Part shown: positions 1 to 12,419 of the stretch, piece after piece
Position numbering within the stretch: the stretch's first letter is position 1
How the letters are laid out: the number at the start of each line of letters is the position of its first letter
From: Morinoia aosen
Lineage: Eukaryota > Arthropoda > Malacostraca > Amphipoda > Talitridae
Assembly (NCBI GenBank): GCA_030386875.1
Contig: CM059575.1
Span: 18,314,293-18,378,292, forward strand
Direction: 5' to 3'
DNA length: 64,000 bases
Translations under genes and position numbers: made by a program
Notes under the pieces: generated by a model
Database searches by the model: none
The model's input: only the letters and a program-made list of their open reading frames with translations
Told to the model about the DNA's origin: nothing

Positions 1-1555
1 CAATGCATGAACACAAATATTACCAGATGGTTGGCAAGATCGGGCCGAAAAGCAGTTCAGAGTGCAAATAGATTGAGTCACTTTGCCGCTGTCGACCACA
101 CATCGCCGTTGTCAGTCACTCGCCGTACCTGTCCTGTAGTCTCGTCTCACCTTACGTGGGCTCGAGACATGTCACGTCTTACTTGTGCTCGAGACACATA
201 TCACCTCACCTGCACTGGAGCCTTGCCTTACCGTGTCTGTGGTAGTGTCTCGTCCCGTCTTACCTGAGCTCGAGACACGTCTCACATTGGTCGAGCCTCG
301 TTCGTCTCACTTTACCGGCAGGGCTTGTTGACTCTCTCGAAGAGGTAGAGGTAAAGTTTTGCGTCCAACTAATGTCTACTGCGGTCACAGGAGAATTTTT
401 TCAGCGACTAATTGAAGGCTTGGAGAGTGAGCTCCGTTAGAGCAGGCACTCTCATACTTGATTTACTGTTGAGAATTTACACTATTTCCATTCCCATACT
501 TCGTTGTATGTTATCATCACTATTGTATGTCACATTATTTTAGTTTAATGAATTTATTAAGGTTTAAGAATAAAAATATCATTGCGTATGGTTTCTTCCC
601 TTTTTCTGACTTTTCGCCCTTTTGTCGACTGTGACTGGCCTGTGCGTGCACCGCTACACAACCCGTGCCTTACTCAGACTGTCACGTGCAGAATACATGT
701 GCTTTGTTACAGTCATTTCATTGTAAAGGATTTAGCTCAGATACCGCATATGATCAACCTACTCAAATGCAGAACAGGTAAAAATCCCTTTCCTAAAAAA
801 CAAGCACTGGCCTCAGAATCACGAGCATAGAATTCAATTTTGTTGACGTGGGCATTCAACTTATTTGTCCTCAGCACAGGTGACAGAGAATCTAAGAACA
901 TGAAGATGGTAATACATCCTTCATCATATGATTTTTTAGTGCGTTGAAATACGGAACAATCGACAAAAAATCAAGTTTCCAGCATGATTTGATAATCGTC
1001 ATTGACAAAATACGGGGAAAACGTAGAATTTAGAGGCTTACCAATTTCTAGACCTACACTCCTGACTTTGCCTTTTGACTTGCACACCATTTTTAGCCAG
1101 TTAAATACGTAAAAAATCTTAAGCACCCATACAGGCACGTTTTTATTCGATAAGTACGCGATAGAAGTAACTAGCGCCAGTCAAACCGCGGGAGCTTCTT
1201 CTGACCACTTCCACGTTATTAGGCTCGCTCTCCCCGCGCTTCAGCTGGCAGTCCCTCATGAACACACCGGGTGCCACATTTCGCTCTTACTTCTATGACT
1301 GTTTGGACAGTAAAATTTTGCCTTCATTACATTTGGCATTACGTGTATTAAGTAAAAGTAACAGGGAACAAACCCAATTAAGCTGAATTAAGCTTAATGA
1401 ATTAGGCCAAAATGAAAGACGAATGCAGGGTTACAGGAAATAACTCTCATAAAGTTTAATAAAGTTCATCTTTTCTTTAAAACATGTTGTGCAATAGATG
1501 AATACTAATTAAAGTTGGCAGTTATTGTGTGTTTTTAGAATTTCAAATAAGCGTC
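1..1555. other. Unassigned AT-rich sequence
   Basis: I recognise no gene here. Bases 140-300 contain a degenerate repetition of a CTCGAGACA-centred phrase (near 161, 189 and 270). The short open frames at 7-267 and 582-830 have no recognisable domain and no supporting context, so I treat them as chance. Confidence 0.5.
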
Positions 1556-1559
1556 GTGC

Positions 1560-2430
1560 AATTTTGGAGCTATTTCGGTAGGAGAAGCGTATGTATGAAA
1601 TTATTCGTAAGTTCGGTGGTCCCAAAATGATGATTTCGGATGCAGTACTGTAATATGAGGAGCTTGTCCACGAAAGTGATCGTCACAGACGAGGATGAAA
1701 ACCCACCGTAAGCACGTCCAAAAATTGCAAGCTTATCAGAAGGCATATTAGCAATAATTCAGATTCCTCCACGAAAACAATCACTCGTGAGACCGGAACC
1801 AATCACGAGTCTATTCGATAAATAGCTAAAAAGGATTTCGATCTCATGCTCTTCAAGCTACACAAAGTTCAACGCCTAACGGATGACAACCGTGAGTGGC
1901 TCCAACGACACCGTCAACTCAAGCGTCGAGCGCAGGTAAACAATGGGAGTGCATCCCCTATACAAACATGAAGCTGTTTTCCGTAGAACAAGCGCAAAAC
2001 CATTGAAAAGAAAGATGTTGGACTTCTGAAGACGCAGTGGTGTTGTGATGTATATTTGCGACATTCTTGAGGCCGTAGTACTTTGGTGGGCTTCGGTATT
2101 CCGGCGATGCAGAATTAATGTTTCAGCAAGATGCAGCGTAGGCCCACAAGACGAGAAAGACTCCGGACTGTTGCACGGTCCATTTTATAGATTTCATCCT
2201 CTCTTTTTTCTGGGCGTCAATCTGATCGACTGAAACGTGCGATCAATTTTGAAAGCCAGAACCTGTGTTAAGCCACATAAAAGTTTGAAGTCCCTGCCCT
2301 GAAGCAAACGTTGCTCCGAGAGTGGGACCGACTATCGCCAACAGACTTACAGCCCATCGGCGAGAATTTTGTCGCTCGTTTGAAGCTCGTTACTACCGTA
2401 CAGGGAAGCCGCTCTGAAACCCGCTAAATA
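1560..2430 (+). pseudogene. Decayed mariner-superfamily transposase
   Basis: This is a relic of a Tc1/mariner-superfamily (IS630/mariner) DDE transposase gene, which once catalysed cut-and-paste transposition. Reading the plus strand across frames gives mariner-like pieces in order. A helix-turn-helix/linker stretch lies near 1810-1900, ending in KLHKVQRLTDDNREW. The DDE-region phrase MFQQDAA followed by AHKTRKT lies near 2120-2160. A C-terminal helix phrase, LLREWDRLSPTDLQPIGENF, lies near 2310-2370. Stops and frameshifts interrupt every segment and no single frame spans the gene, so it cannot encode a transposase. I found no terminal inverted repeat on the left. The right side abuts the end of a second mariner copy at 2439. 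The family call is fairly sure; the exact ends are not. Confidence 0.7.
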
Positions 2431-2438
2431 CTCGTATA

Positions 2439-3083
2439 CAGGGTGATCAACACTTTGTTGTTCAAACTTTATCGTAAGGTTAACCGTTGAGATAAACATT
2501 TTTGCTCAACAACTGTGTAATTAAAAATTCTTCGTTAGAGTTACAAGGACTTGAAATTTGAAACGCGTTAGAGGAAAATTTGTACTTTAACAGTGCCAGG
2601 AAAATGTTATGTAGAAGTAAGAAAAGTATTTTTATTATGAACAAAAGGAAAAGAAAAACAGTCGTAAATATTTCGACCCCAGGAAAGAGATTTTTAACCT
2701 AGGTTTAGTTTTTTCCAAAAGATATTCTGCACGACGCCCATATGTTGCGATGCAGGCGTTCAAACGTCGGGGCAATGATTGACGGATGCGATCGAAGACA
2801 CCAGGAGTTTCAGCAACCCTTGCGTAGGCTTCAACAACTCTGCCGATGAGGTCGCTTTTGGAATGAATCAGGGTTTCGTAAACAAAGTCTTCAAATGCCC
2901 CCAGATGTAAAAACCTTTGGGCTTAACATCAGGAAACCTTGGTTCCCGAGTGAAAATTTCAAGTCCTTGTAACTCCTTAAAGAAACATTTTCGACCCCAC
3001 GGTTATTGAGTAAAAAGTGTTCATTTATTTCAACGGTCCCGACCTTATTTTGAAGTTTGATCAACAAATTGTTGATCACCTTA
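2439..3083 (-). mobile_element. Internally deleted mariner element with TIRs
   Basis: The left end begins CAGGGTGATCAACA after a TA, and the right end (3055-3083) is the inverted copy, TTGATCAACAAATTGTTGATCACC, with its last bases eroded. The two ends match over about 30 bp with a few changes. Between them the minus strand keeps only the C-terminal part of a mariner transposase. Around 2930-2870 it reads as the DxxPxxFYIWGHLK motif, which corresponds to the catalytic-domain DFFLWG block, and it continues through YETLIHSKSDLIGRVVEA to about 2740. The N-terminal half is missing, so at about 645 bp this is a non-autonomous deletion derivative. It lies head to head with the relic on its left. Confidence 0.7.
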
Positions 3084-3084
3084 T

Positions 3085-4820
3085 GGGAAAGCTATTATCA
3101 TCAATATGTATTTTTTTTAAATTTTATTAGCTTAATAACTTTGCGGAAAAAAATGTTTGTACTGGTTATTTCTTATCACTGTAGTAATAATCGCAGTTGT
3201 TTTGGTGCAGAGAAGCTAAACGTTCCAGTATTCTGGCTTATTCCATTTGTTCACTCTTAATTAAAATGTGGTGAAAAGTTTGCTCAAAAATTCCTTTTCC
3301 ATAAACATGGGACTCCCTGTTGAACAAATCCCCTCCCATTACCACCACCCCCATCACTACCACAGCCATACCTCCCTCTCCCCCGTCGTCATTAAAGGAG
3401 CTAATCAATATCAATTAAAGTTCTAAGAGTTCCCGACTTAGACGCCAGAGACGCCAGTATGAATTAGTGGTCCTTCTTCAAGAGAGATCATTGCGCCATT
3501 GTTCCAAGACCAGCAGGTGACCAGGGACGTACTGCCTACAATTTAGTAGGCGGTCTGCCAGCCCGGCCACTGTATGGCAATACCTCGCTGGAAGATATGG
3601 CTAAATTATTCAAGCCTTCTCTTATTCAGTTTTGTACTTCAATAAACAAGTGAACATTCCAGCGTAATGTTTTGATTGATTGTTGCCGCGTTTCTAGGGA
3701 TGAGATCAATATTTTGTTCTGCATTCTGTGTATTCACATCCAATTTTGACCGAATAAAAAAGTTACAACGACACAACTCACGGTCGCCTTTGACAAATAG
3801 ATGTCACTAGTGATGGACACCTACATTGAATCGTCAGATCTCGTGATTATCAGTGCATTGATTAACGTTTATTGAAGGCTTTCAGAGCACAAGTGTATCT
3901 GAAATGTGAACGCTCGCTTCCACTTTATTTCGGTATACGTTCTGCATTTATTGCACATTCATCAGTTTTATTGCCGCGTTAGGGTACCGGCCAATTCTGA
4001 ACGAATTCAGTTAAAAAAGCAGTTGAATGCCGTACAATTTCTTCGGAGAACGAGACGCATCGCTGCTGTCTCTATAGCATGGCCATGAAATTCACTGATT
4101 CTGTGTGTGTGTGTGTGTGTGTGAGCCATTACGAACATCACGATGTGTGGAATGCAAAGTAGGCCGTATACTGTTTTCAGGGATTTTTTGCTGCATCTAA
4201 TATTAGCTGTTTAGATTCATTAAACAATAAAACATCGTAATTAGGAAATTAAAACAACTGAAAGAAAGATTTCCTACGGGGGGATACTTTGCTAAAGAGA
4301 TGATAACATATTTTCTGAATTATTGCTGCTTGACGTATTCTTGAAAGATTTTACACTTTATTACTTATAACTTTGGCGCACAGAGGCATGCTGCGGCGAT
4401 CATTTTTGAAGTCCATATTTTTAGGATTCTTTTAATAAAACATTTCTGATATCTAGTGAAACACGAATAGTTTTTGACTCCTTGATGAAAAAAGTACCGG
4501 AAAAATCAGGAAAGACTTGGAACAATCAATATTAGTTAACCTTGATACAAAATCAGGAACAAGTTACATAACTTTATCGAAAGATAATGGAAGTACACGA
4601 ATTACTGGGGATTCACGAATTATGATTTGGAATGATGGATTACGCTCAATTTAAGTCTGATGAAACATTAAAGGTAACCACAGGAAATTGGAACAGATGA
4701 ACTCACGATTTTCGCACAGCCTAAATAGGAGCTCAGTTAGACACTGCATGAATGTACAGGCCACATACCTCGAACAATGATTCCAGCAATGGTGAGGATG
4801 AGGTGCCACTTATCATATCT
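3085..4820. other. No recognisable gene
   Basis: AT-rich sequence. A CCCTCCC/ACCACC-rich patch lies at about 3325-3385 and a (GT)n run at 4102-4123. The open frames here are short and show no known domain. Confidence 0.5.
4102..4123. repeat. (GT)n microsatellite
   Basis: About eleven uninterrupted GT dinucleotides. Confidence 0.95.
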
Positions 4821-4824
4821 CATA

Positions 4825-5661
4825 GGGAAGAGTACCCCCAAAATGTCGAATTCTCTGGAGATATTGGGTTTTAGATGCAATAGGAAGGGTGAGATGTCAG
4901 GTACATCATGTGAAGAAATGAAGTTCGTACATTCATTGGTTCGCCCGCTACAGGGGTTTGAATTATGGGGGGGAGGGGAGGGGGAAGTGATATTTTATCA
5001 TGTTACACCTCCCCCTTGGCTCTTTCTTCACGGCGCAAAGTTGCTATGTCATCTCCTATGGCTCTGGATTACTCTATAATGATTTCAGGGGTTTAACTTG
5101 AACCAAAAATTTTACAAAATTTTTGATTTTAATTGTTTATATTCTTTGTTATGATTATAATGTAAACAATGGTTTTTGGGGCTTCAAAATGTATCTCCTC
5201 CTACAGTTTTTGAGCTACAGTGATGATTTTGGTGTCAATGGATGCGGAAAGTTGGGGGAATTTCAAAAACTAAAAAGCCATTCGGAAATTCATTTTCGAT
5301 CGAAATTTGTGACGTCATAAAGTATGAAATTTTGAGAAAAAATATTTATTTTTAATTTTTCAATTTTTTTCAACTTCAAACTGAAGTATGGAGAATGCCA
5401 AGTTAGTTTTTGATATCTACATGTATTTCCGCATACAATGACACTAAAATCATTACTGTAGCCCAAAAACTGTAGGAGGAGATACATTTTGAAAACCCCC
5501 CCCAAAATCTCGTTTTCTATGAATATCTCATTTTCTATAGGGAAAATCGCATTTTTTCATAAATAGAAAACGGTTCTAAATTGCATTTCCAATCTGTAAA
5601 CCAAATTTCATTACTATAGGTTCAATAATAAAAAATTTTTGTTTAAAGGGGTACTCTTCCC
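4825..5661. mobile_element. piggyBac-like non-autonomous element (837 bp)
   Basis: The termini are perfect inverted repeats of 14 bp: GGGAAGAGTACCCC at the left and its complement at the right. The four flanking bases are CATA and TTTA, which could be eroded TTAA target duplications. No transposase is present. The interior carries a large imperfect palindrome, with arms near 5176-5278 and 5390-5497 built around CTCCTCCTACAGTTTTTGAGC and its complement. The right third is clearly related to the 30,534-32,003 element (same palindrome core, C-run, then CGTTTTCTATGA and AAATCGCATTTT blocks). That element has clean TTAA flanks, which supports the piggyBac-like assignment. A poly-G run at 4967-4984 lies inside. 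Confidence 0.7.
4967..4984 (+). other. Potential G-quadruplex run
   Basis: Seven, four and five consecutive G's are separated by single A's or AG. This would allow a four-tract quadruplex in the plus strand. It lies inside the non-autonomous element. Folding is inferred only from composition. Confidence 0.5.
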
Positions 5662-5942
5662 TTTATGAAGATAATCATCAATTTGAAGTTATTTTGCTTT
5701 GATCGCTCAAGCGCCATTATGTATTGACCCAATAAATTCCCTTATCTTCATTAAGTGTTTTCATTGTCGAATTGCAAATTGATCAATTTGTTTAGTATGA
5801 AATTGTAATTGCAATTCCATTGAGAAAAGTAGCAATTTCACCCGCAGGTTTGAAGAGCTTTCTTCAACTCAATTAAACAAACAGTGCACAAACCTGAAGC
5901 AATCAGCTTCTACTTCGATGCAGAGGAAAGCACGGAAAGCAT

Positions 5943-6066
5943 CCTTTCCACGTGATGTCCTGATGTTCTCTTTTCGAAGAGACACTCAAAGAAGATTCGA
6001 GCTAGTTTCATGCAGTTAAGTCGAATTCAAATATTTAAAAAGCATGTTACATGCAATTATATTTAA
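5943..6066 (+). repeat. Left inverted arm of the 2.7-kb fold-back
   Basis: Pairs with 8534-8655 at about 96-97% identity over its whole length. Confidence 0.9.
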
Positions 6067-8533
6067 AAAAACGAAAGATGAGCATGGAAGCTCCTAAATA
6101 GATCGGTACCTAGCACATCATGAGTAGCGTCCCTCAGAGCTTGTGCCCGCACGGGTCCCAGCGCAGCGCCTGTGCAGCCTCGGGAAGAAATTCGCCAAAT
6201 ATCTCATGCTCGGTTGGGGAGTCACGTCTATGTTTTCCTAAATGCTGCTTTGAATTTTTTGCAATGATTTTGTACACAATGAGTTAATTTGTAACAATAC
6301 AGAATGAATAGATTGTCAATTTCTATAAAAATTGGCTTCAAAGCTTCTACATCACTTTTTAAAATTATTCATGTGAACATACTTTTTTGCTAATTGTTAT
6401 TTTAGGTCACATACGTGCTGCGATAGAGACATGTTAAATTAAAGGCTCAATTGCTTCTATCTTTTGTTTGCTCAGACGCCGGACAGGTTGTCATCAGTAA
6501 CAAGACGACGTTAAATTTCACGCCATATTATTTAAGGTATTCATGACCGTTGTTAAATATGAGCATTTCACTACAAGAAAACTAATAACCAAACACCACA
6601 CTGCGTTAATTTCAGATAACCTACACTGTCCTTTGTCTCGTGAGCGTCTCCCTTGCTCAGCTGCAGCGTCCACTAACAATTTGCGTGCTTCCCTCCCTGC
6701 TGCCCTCATCCATCACTCGTTATTTTCGGCAGCCTCATAAAAATATCAATCAGTAATTAGCGCCGCGAATGTTGCAGACGCGTCTCAACAAAGCGGGCAC
6801 TCGCACAGCGCTGAGCGCTGCGGTGGAGCACGTCAGGAGCAGACGTGGAGCGGGTGTACGGCAGGTGTGGAGCAAATATGGAGCAGGTATGGAGCAAATA
6901 TGGAGCAGGCTTCGGTCACGTCTGGAAATTCACCAAAGGTATCTAGTTTCATCTTCCCCCGTCTCCAAGCGGTCAGCCAAGGAAGGCAGTCTAATTTCTT
7001 TAATGAGGAATGGCAAGGGGCTGATATCTGGTGGTTGTTATTAACGGTCATACAATTTAGTGTTAAGAAGCGTAACTTTTCATTTCCAACAGCGAACCAT
7101 TACAAATCTTATGCTTACTATGAAAATGTATGCTTATCAGTTCAAATGTTTACTCCTAAAGGTTACTTTGCAGGATAGTTTTGAGGTTCTCTTTGTTCAA
7201 CCTAAAAACTGTCATTAGTCATAATCTCTTCTGAAGATTTTTGATAAGCCACAAATACAGCGGGTTTTTGTAATGTCTAGGTATTATAATAAAACATTCT
7301 CACAAGCGTTAAAATAATTAGTTATGCTTTCACCACAGCTTATCCATCGCTTGAGGTAAAAAGCTCGGTCAAGAGAAGTCAACGTTCAGCCTGTATGCTG
7401 AGCTAAAAATAACAAAAATCGTTGAAACAGTTGTAGGTGCGGTGACTGCTTTAAATACAAATGCAAATGATATTCGCCGAATTATTTAAGATGGTATTCA
7501 AGAGATAGTATTTAATAGAGACAGCATTTAATTCAGACATTTTCCCAGTTCGTAAACATAATCGCTCTCCTAGGTTGCATTACTGAGGGTACACAAAACA
7601 TAGCGCAATATTTAGGCCAGAGCTATGCACACATTTTAAGCCTTCTGCTGCGCACACATGTGAATCCATATCGGACAATTATTTTTGAGTAATTCACTAA
7701 TTTTGTCTGAAATAAGTTATTTCTCCCATGTGATATTATTTAACCGTACAAGCAAGGCCTGAGAACGCTTTTAATAGTCGTTATAGATGAATGCTTCAAG
7801 CTCCAGTAAATTATTCAACTGTCCACATGTGCTGAACGATATTTTGCTGGAGTTGAAAAACATGCTCGCGCATGAAAGAATTTTCGTAGCCCGTGAAATC
7901 AGAAGTTCTGAAGCATTAATACGTTGTCAAAGTGACAAAATACAAGTGAAAATTTAGGAGTGCAACACTTACGAGTCTGGGCATCTATTACATCTTCATG
8001 CCATATCATTGCACGGCGGCATCCGAAAACGATTTCTAACAAATTTAAGTACGATATCTCACCTACGCCTCGCAGACGAATCCTCAGACCAGACCAGGCG
8101 AGGCTTAAACGCAGACTTGAGTTTTGAAGTTGAGGAGCTGGTGAGAGCACCGCGCTGCAGCTCCCTCACCCAGCGCAGAGTCTCGCAGCTTGTGGCTCTG
8201 GATCGCATGATCGTGCAGACGCATGGCACACTACAACTTATTCGCAACTTTGGTGGAAACTTGGGTTGCAACTTAGTGGGCGACTTTGACAGGCTTTAGA
8301 CGGGCTTCAGACAAGTTTATTATCATTTGAGACACGTTCGACTGCAATCGGGAAGAGCTTCTGCTGAGCTTTGTGTAGTATTGAAATGTGGGGCCGCAGT
8401 GCCTCACTTGTTTGTGGCCCCGTTTTGTTCGGGTTTGTGTCCGCATCATGCTGCACTGAACTCGTTGACACTATGTCTAAATGTGTTCGTGTCTGCGCTC
8501 GTCGTTACGTAGAACGTGTGGCAGAATTGTGAA

Positions 8534-8655
8534 AAAATATAATTGCATATAACATGCTTTTAAATATTTGAATTCGACTTAACTGCATGCAACTAGCTCG
8601 AATTTTCTTTGAGTGTCTCTTCGAAAAGAAAACATCAGGACATCACGTGGAAAGG
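8534..8655 (-). repeat. Right inverted arm of the 2.7-kb fold-back
   Basis: Inverted copy of 5943-6066. Beyond 8655 and before 5943 the similarity stops abruptly, which sets the outer edges. Confidence 0.9.
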
Positions 8656-8659
8656 AACT

Positions 8660-9740
8660 CATCTAAGTAATGCCTCACTGGACACGATGTGCGCAGAAAA
8701 CTCCACGGTGATATATTGCGGGAGGTGTTCGCGTTTTCAAGAGACAACGAATTCCTTTGTCCACATCCCTTCATTCCTCCAGAGCGCGACACCGCGAAAA
8801 ATTGCTCCAGTTTTGAGCGTTGCGAAAAACTGACGTCACTGCCAAAGGCGGTTATTGATCTAAGGAAATATTAATAGGCAGGGAGTCGACGGCGCACGTA
8901 ACCTTCTCAGTTTATGAATAACAGATGCACTCCAATCGAAATGGCCGATTTTCTCGCATTGGGACGCTTGCTTCGATGCAAGCGCATCCTGAACTTGTAA
9001 AGGCCTGCTCTCCTGAGTGCAGTCGGTGTCACTATGCTGATGAACACACTAAGTATTTTTGTTCTGGGTATTGAACGAATAATTTAAAGAACAATAGAGC
9101 TCTCACTAAAAGAAAAAGTTCATTTATTATTGACGTTCAAAAGGTCTAACGTCACGTCCATCTGAGCAGCGTGCTCAATGATTTAACATTTTTTCATTCC
9201 ACATAATAAGTCGAACTGATGGCGAGGAACGTTTGAACAATCAATGAAAGTTCACCATCCCACATGCAGCATCTGCTAAGAGCTACTTTCACAACGTTTT
9301 TGCTGATAATCGAAAAACATTAATTAATTTCAGGTTGTCGAAAAATTAACGTACACACGCGTATCTCCATGAAATAGGCGTGCATTTCCTACTGAGCTCA
9401 AAAGGTTCAACAATTTCTTTATAACTTTATCATTGGCGTGGAATCGGCCTGCATTGATACGAGTAGTCCTTGTTTTGCACTTGGAATTTAACCATTAGAC
9501 TCGAGAAAGAAATTAATTTTGAATCTTGTATTTGAAAGCAGGAGAATTTGCCCCCGCACAACTCGTCGTCTTGTTGTCGTTCCCTCTCTCTGGCCCTGTT
9601 GTGTGCACCGCTCTGTGAGCTACATCTGCTTCGTGCGTAAAGCTTTGTCCTGTAAATATATAGAGTACAGCTCAACCTCATCGCCACAGCTTCCAGTGCC
9701 TGGTTGTGGGCACCAAACTTTCCTAACGCCATAAACATCA
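8660..9740. other. No recognisable gene
   Basis: Short open frames only, with no domain, RNA gene or repeat that I can support. Confidence 0.5.
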
Positions 9741-10138
9741 TACGTACTAATGCTGGGCCACTTCTGGCTGCCAGCATCCGTACTAATGCTGCACCACTGC
9801 TGGCTGCCAGCATACGTACTAATGCTGCACCACTTCTGGATGCCAGCATCCCTACTAATGCTGCACCACTTCTGGCTGCCAGCATCCCTACTAATGCTGC
9901 ACCACTTCTGGCTGCCAGCATCCCTACTAATGCTGCACCACTTCTGGCTGCCAGCATCCCTACTAATGCTGCACCACTTCTGGCTGCCAGCATCCGTACT
10001 AATGCTGCACCACTGCTGGCTGCCAGCGTCCGTACCAATGCCGCACAACTTATGGCTGCCAGCATCCCTACTAATGCTGCACCACTGCTGGCTGTCAGCA
10101 TCCGTACTAATGTTGCACCACTGCTGGCTGCCAGCACA
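9741..10138. repeat. 36-bp minisatellite, 11 units
   Basis: Units start with ACTAATGCTGCACCACTTCT and run in strict 36-bp register from 9746. Most differ by one to three bases; the ninth and tenth are more diverged. The period is a multiple of three and the unit lacks stops, so it stays open in several frames on both strands: a 12-residue NAAPLLAASIPT repeat on plus and a MLAARSGAALVG repeat on minus. I read these frames as a by-product of the period. Confidence 0.95.
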
Positions 10139-10189
10139 GCTCACCATTTTCCCATCACCACTGGACGTCACAGTCAACACTCCTCAAAA

Positions 10190-11110
10190 CATCCACCACA
10201 ACCACCACTCCACCACTCCACCACGCCACCTCTCCACCACTCCACCCACATGCTGTCAGGAGCCCAGCTCCACAGCGCCACCACAACCCCCACTCCACCA
10301 CTCCACCCTTCCACCGTTCCACCACTCCACCACTCCACCACTCCAACTCTCTACCACTCCACCACTCCACCACTCCACCACTCCACAACTACACCACTCC
10401 ATCACTCCACCCCTCCACCGCTTCAGCACTCCACCTTTCTACCTCTGCACCACTCCACCACTCCACCACTCCACAACAACCAACATTCCACCACTCCACC
10501 ACTCCTCCACTCCACCACTCCACCTCTCCACCTCTCCACCTCTCCACCACTCCACCATTCCAGCACTCCACCACTTCACCACTCAACCTCTCCACTTCTC
10601 TACCTCTCCACCACTCCACCACTCCACCACTCCACCGTTCCACCTCTCCACCACTCCACCACTCCACCTCTTCACCTCTACACCACTCCACCCACATCTT
10701 GCCAGGGGCCCAGCTCCACCACCCCACCACAACCATTAAACCACTCCACCTCTCCACCACTCCTTCCACATCCTGCAAGGAGCCCAACTCCACCGCTCCA
10801 CCCCTCCACCCCTCCACCCCTCCACCATTCCACCACTCCAACTCTAGACCTCTCCCCCACTCCACCACTCCGCCTCTCCAACTCTCCACTACTCCACCCA
10901 CATCCTGCCAGGGGCCCCCCTCCACCGCTCCACCACAACCACCACTCCATTCCACCACTCCACCCACATCCTGCCATGGGCCCAGCTCTCCAGCTCCACC
11001 ACAACCACCGCTCCACTCCACTACTCCACCACTCCACCCCTCCACCACAGCCATCAATCCACTCCACCACTCCACCACTCCACCTCTCCACCACTCCACC
11101 CACATCCTGC
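10190..11110. repeat. CCACTCCAC-type low-complexity satellite
   Basis: About 900 bp built from irregular CCACTCCAC and CCACCACT steps, with strong strand asymmetry (C/A/T on plus, almost no G). A longer phrase, ACCCACATCCTGCCAGGGGC followed by CCAGCTCCACC, recurs near 10248, 10688, 10766, 10890, 10964 and 11098. This shows a second, higher-order periodicity of variable length. It yields long artificial frames rich in His-Ser-Thr-Pro (plus) or Gly-Val-Trp-Glu (minus). No protein is inferred. Confidence 0.9.
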
Positions 11111-11566
11111 CAGGAGCCAGCTCCACAATGGGGTGCTGAATATTGCATCAGGCTTGCGTTCGATGCAGTCAATAATTGGATAAAGAAGCTCGCTCGGCGC
11201 CCAACAAACCACCAACTCTCCGTTATTGCCTCTCACAAACTCTTAAAAGATCGATATAGGCCCGACACAGATTGCTGTTCACAAAAGAACAGCGTCCGTT
11301 GATAGAAGAAGTCGTAACAGAATTGAACCGAAAAACTCAAAGAAAGTATCGAGTTATGCACGCGGAGTTGGTGTAAATATTTGGGTCCTTTCAAGTTGAA
11401 GTGACGTCGGTGTGCGAGAGCAGCACATATAATTCAGCGGCCACCGGCCAAATGAACATGAGGTTGTGTTAACGAATTTGCGGCGCCTGTCCTTCCTATT
11501 GGGTATCGGCCCTGGAGGATGGACTGCGACACGCTCTGAGGGACGCACATTCTCAGGTGTAGCAGC

Positions 11567-11885
11567 TGCCTGTGTGTGTGTGTGTTGTGTGTTCCGTACC
11601 GTACCTGCCTGTGTGTTGTGTGTGGTGCGGTGGTGTTGTGATGCTGTGTGGTGCGGTGGTGTTTTGTGTTGTCTGGTGCAGTGGTGTTGTGATGTTGTGT
11701 GGTGCAGTGGTGTTGTGATGTGTGGTGCGGTGGTGTTATGATGTTGCGTGGTGCAGTGGTGTTGTGTGTTGTGTGGTGCGGTGGTGTTGTGTGTTGTGGG
11801 GTGTGGTGGTGTTGTGAAGTTGTGTGGTGCGGTAGTGTTGTGAAGTTGTGTGGTGCGGTGGTGTTGTGATGCTGTGTGGCGCGAT
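11567..11885. repeat. GT-rich imperfect tandem repeat
   Basis: Repeats of about 26 bp around GTTGTGTGGTGCGGTGGTGT, degenerate and of variable length. G and T make up nearly the whole plus strand. It trails off into looser GT-rich DNA to about 12,100. Confidence 0.85.
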
Positions 11886-12235
11886 GATTCTATGCTGTGT
11901 TTTGTAGTTTTATATAGTGTTGTGTGGCCGTTAGGAGTGTTGTGCTGTGGACTTGTGAGAGAGAGAGAGGGTGGCGCTGTGCTATGGTGTCGTAAGATAT
12001 TGAAGCATGGTGGCGTGGGAGTGTGGTGTCGCGATAATGTGCTGTGATGTAGTTGTGGAGTGTGGGGTGTTACAGACTATGGTGTAGTGCTGCGGTGGGA
12101 GACCCTTCAATGATTACATTCGTCACGTAAGTCTTTGCAAGAAACTCAAGAGCAGTAGGCTGCTCAAGGCAATACTGGATAGCAAGACCCGTCACTCATG
12201 AACACACCAGAAACTTGTGAGATACACACCAGCTG

Positions 12236-12415
12236 TGGGGTCGGTGCCTCATCTGCAGGGTCGGTGCCTCATCTGCAGGGTCGGTGCCTCATCTGCAGGG
12301 TCGGTGCCTCATCTGCAGGGTCGGTGCCTCAGCTGCGGGGTCGGTGCCTCATCTGCAGGGTAGGTGCCTCAGCTGCGGGGTCGGTGCCTCATCTGCATGG
12401 TCGGTGCCTCAGGTT
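12236..12415. repeat. 20-bp minisatellite, 9 units
   Basis: The unit is TCGGTGCCTCATCTGCAGGG. The first units are identical and later ones vary between ATCTGCAGGG and AGCTGCGGGG. The register is exactly 20 bp from 12241 to about 12415. Confidence 0.95.
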
Positions 12416-12419
12416 CAGG

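Larger units (their letters stand above)
5943..8655. mobile_element. 2.7-kb fold-back element with near-identical arms
   Basis: The left arm (5943-6066) and right arm (8534-8655) are inverted copies of about 122 bp. They differ by only about four substitutions and one single-base indel. Both begin CCTTTCCACGTGATGTCCTG at their outer edge. The 2.47-kb interior has no recognisable transposase. Open frames there (for example 7899-8150 and 8009-8299) show no known domain. I could not find a convincing target duplication: the flanking octamers are only loosely alike. Long, well-matched inverted arms suggest a fold-back type DNA element or a recent inverted duplication. The superfamily is unknown. 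Confidence 0.6.

Noticed and set aside
5936-8663. 8-bp target duplication of the 2.7-kb fold-back
   Set aside because: The flanking octamers only resemble each other if the edges are shifted differently on each side.
10389-11126. Long minus-strand frame rich in Val-Glu-Trp-Gly
   Set aside because: It is the reverse reading of the CCACTCCAC satellite; composition follows the repeat and neighbouring frames are equally open.
12236-12415. CRISPR-like array
   Set aside because: Units are contiguous 20-bp tandem repeats with no spacers, in a eukaryotic context.
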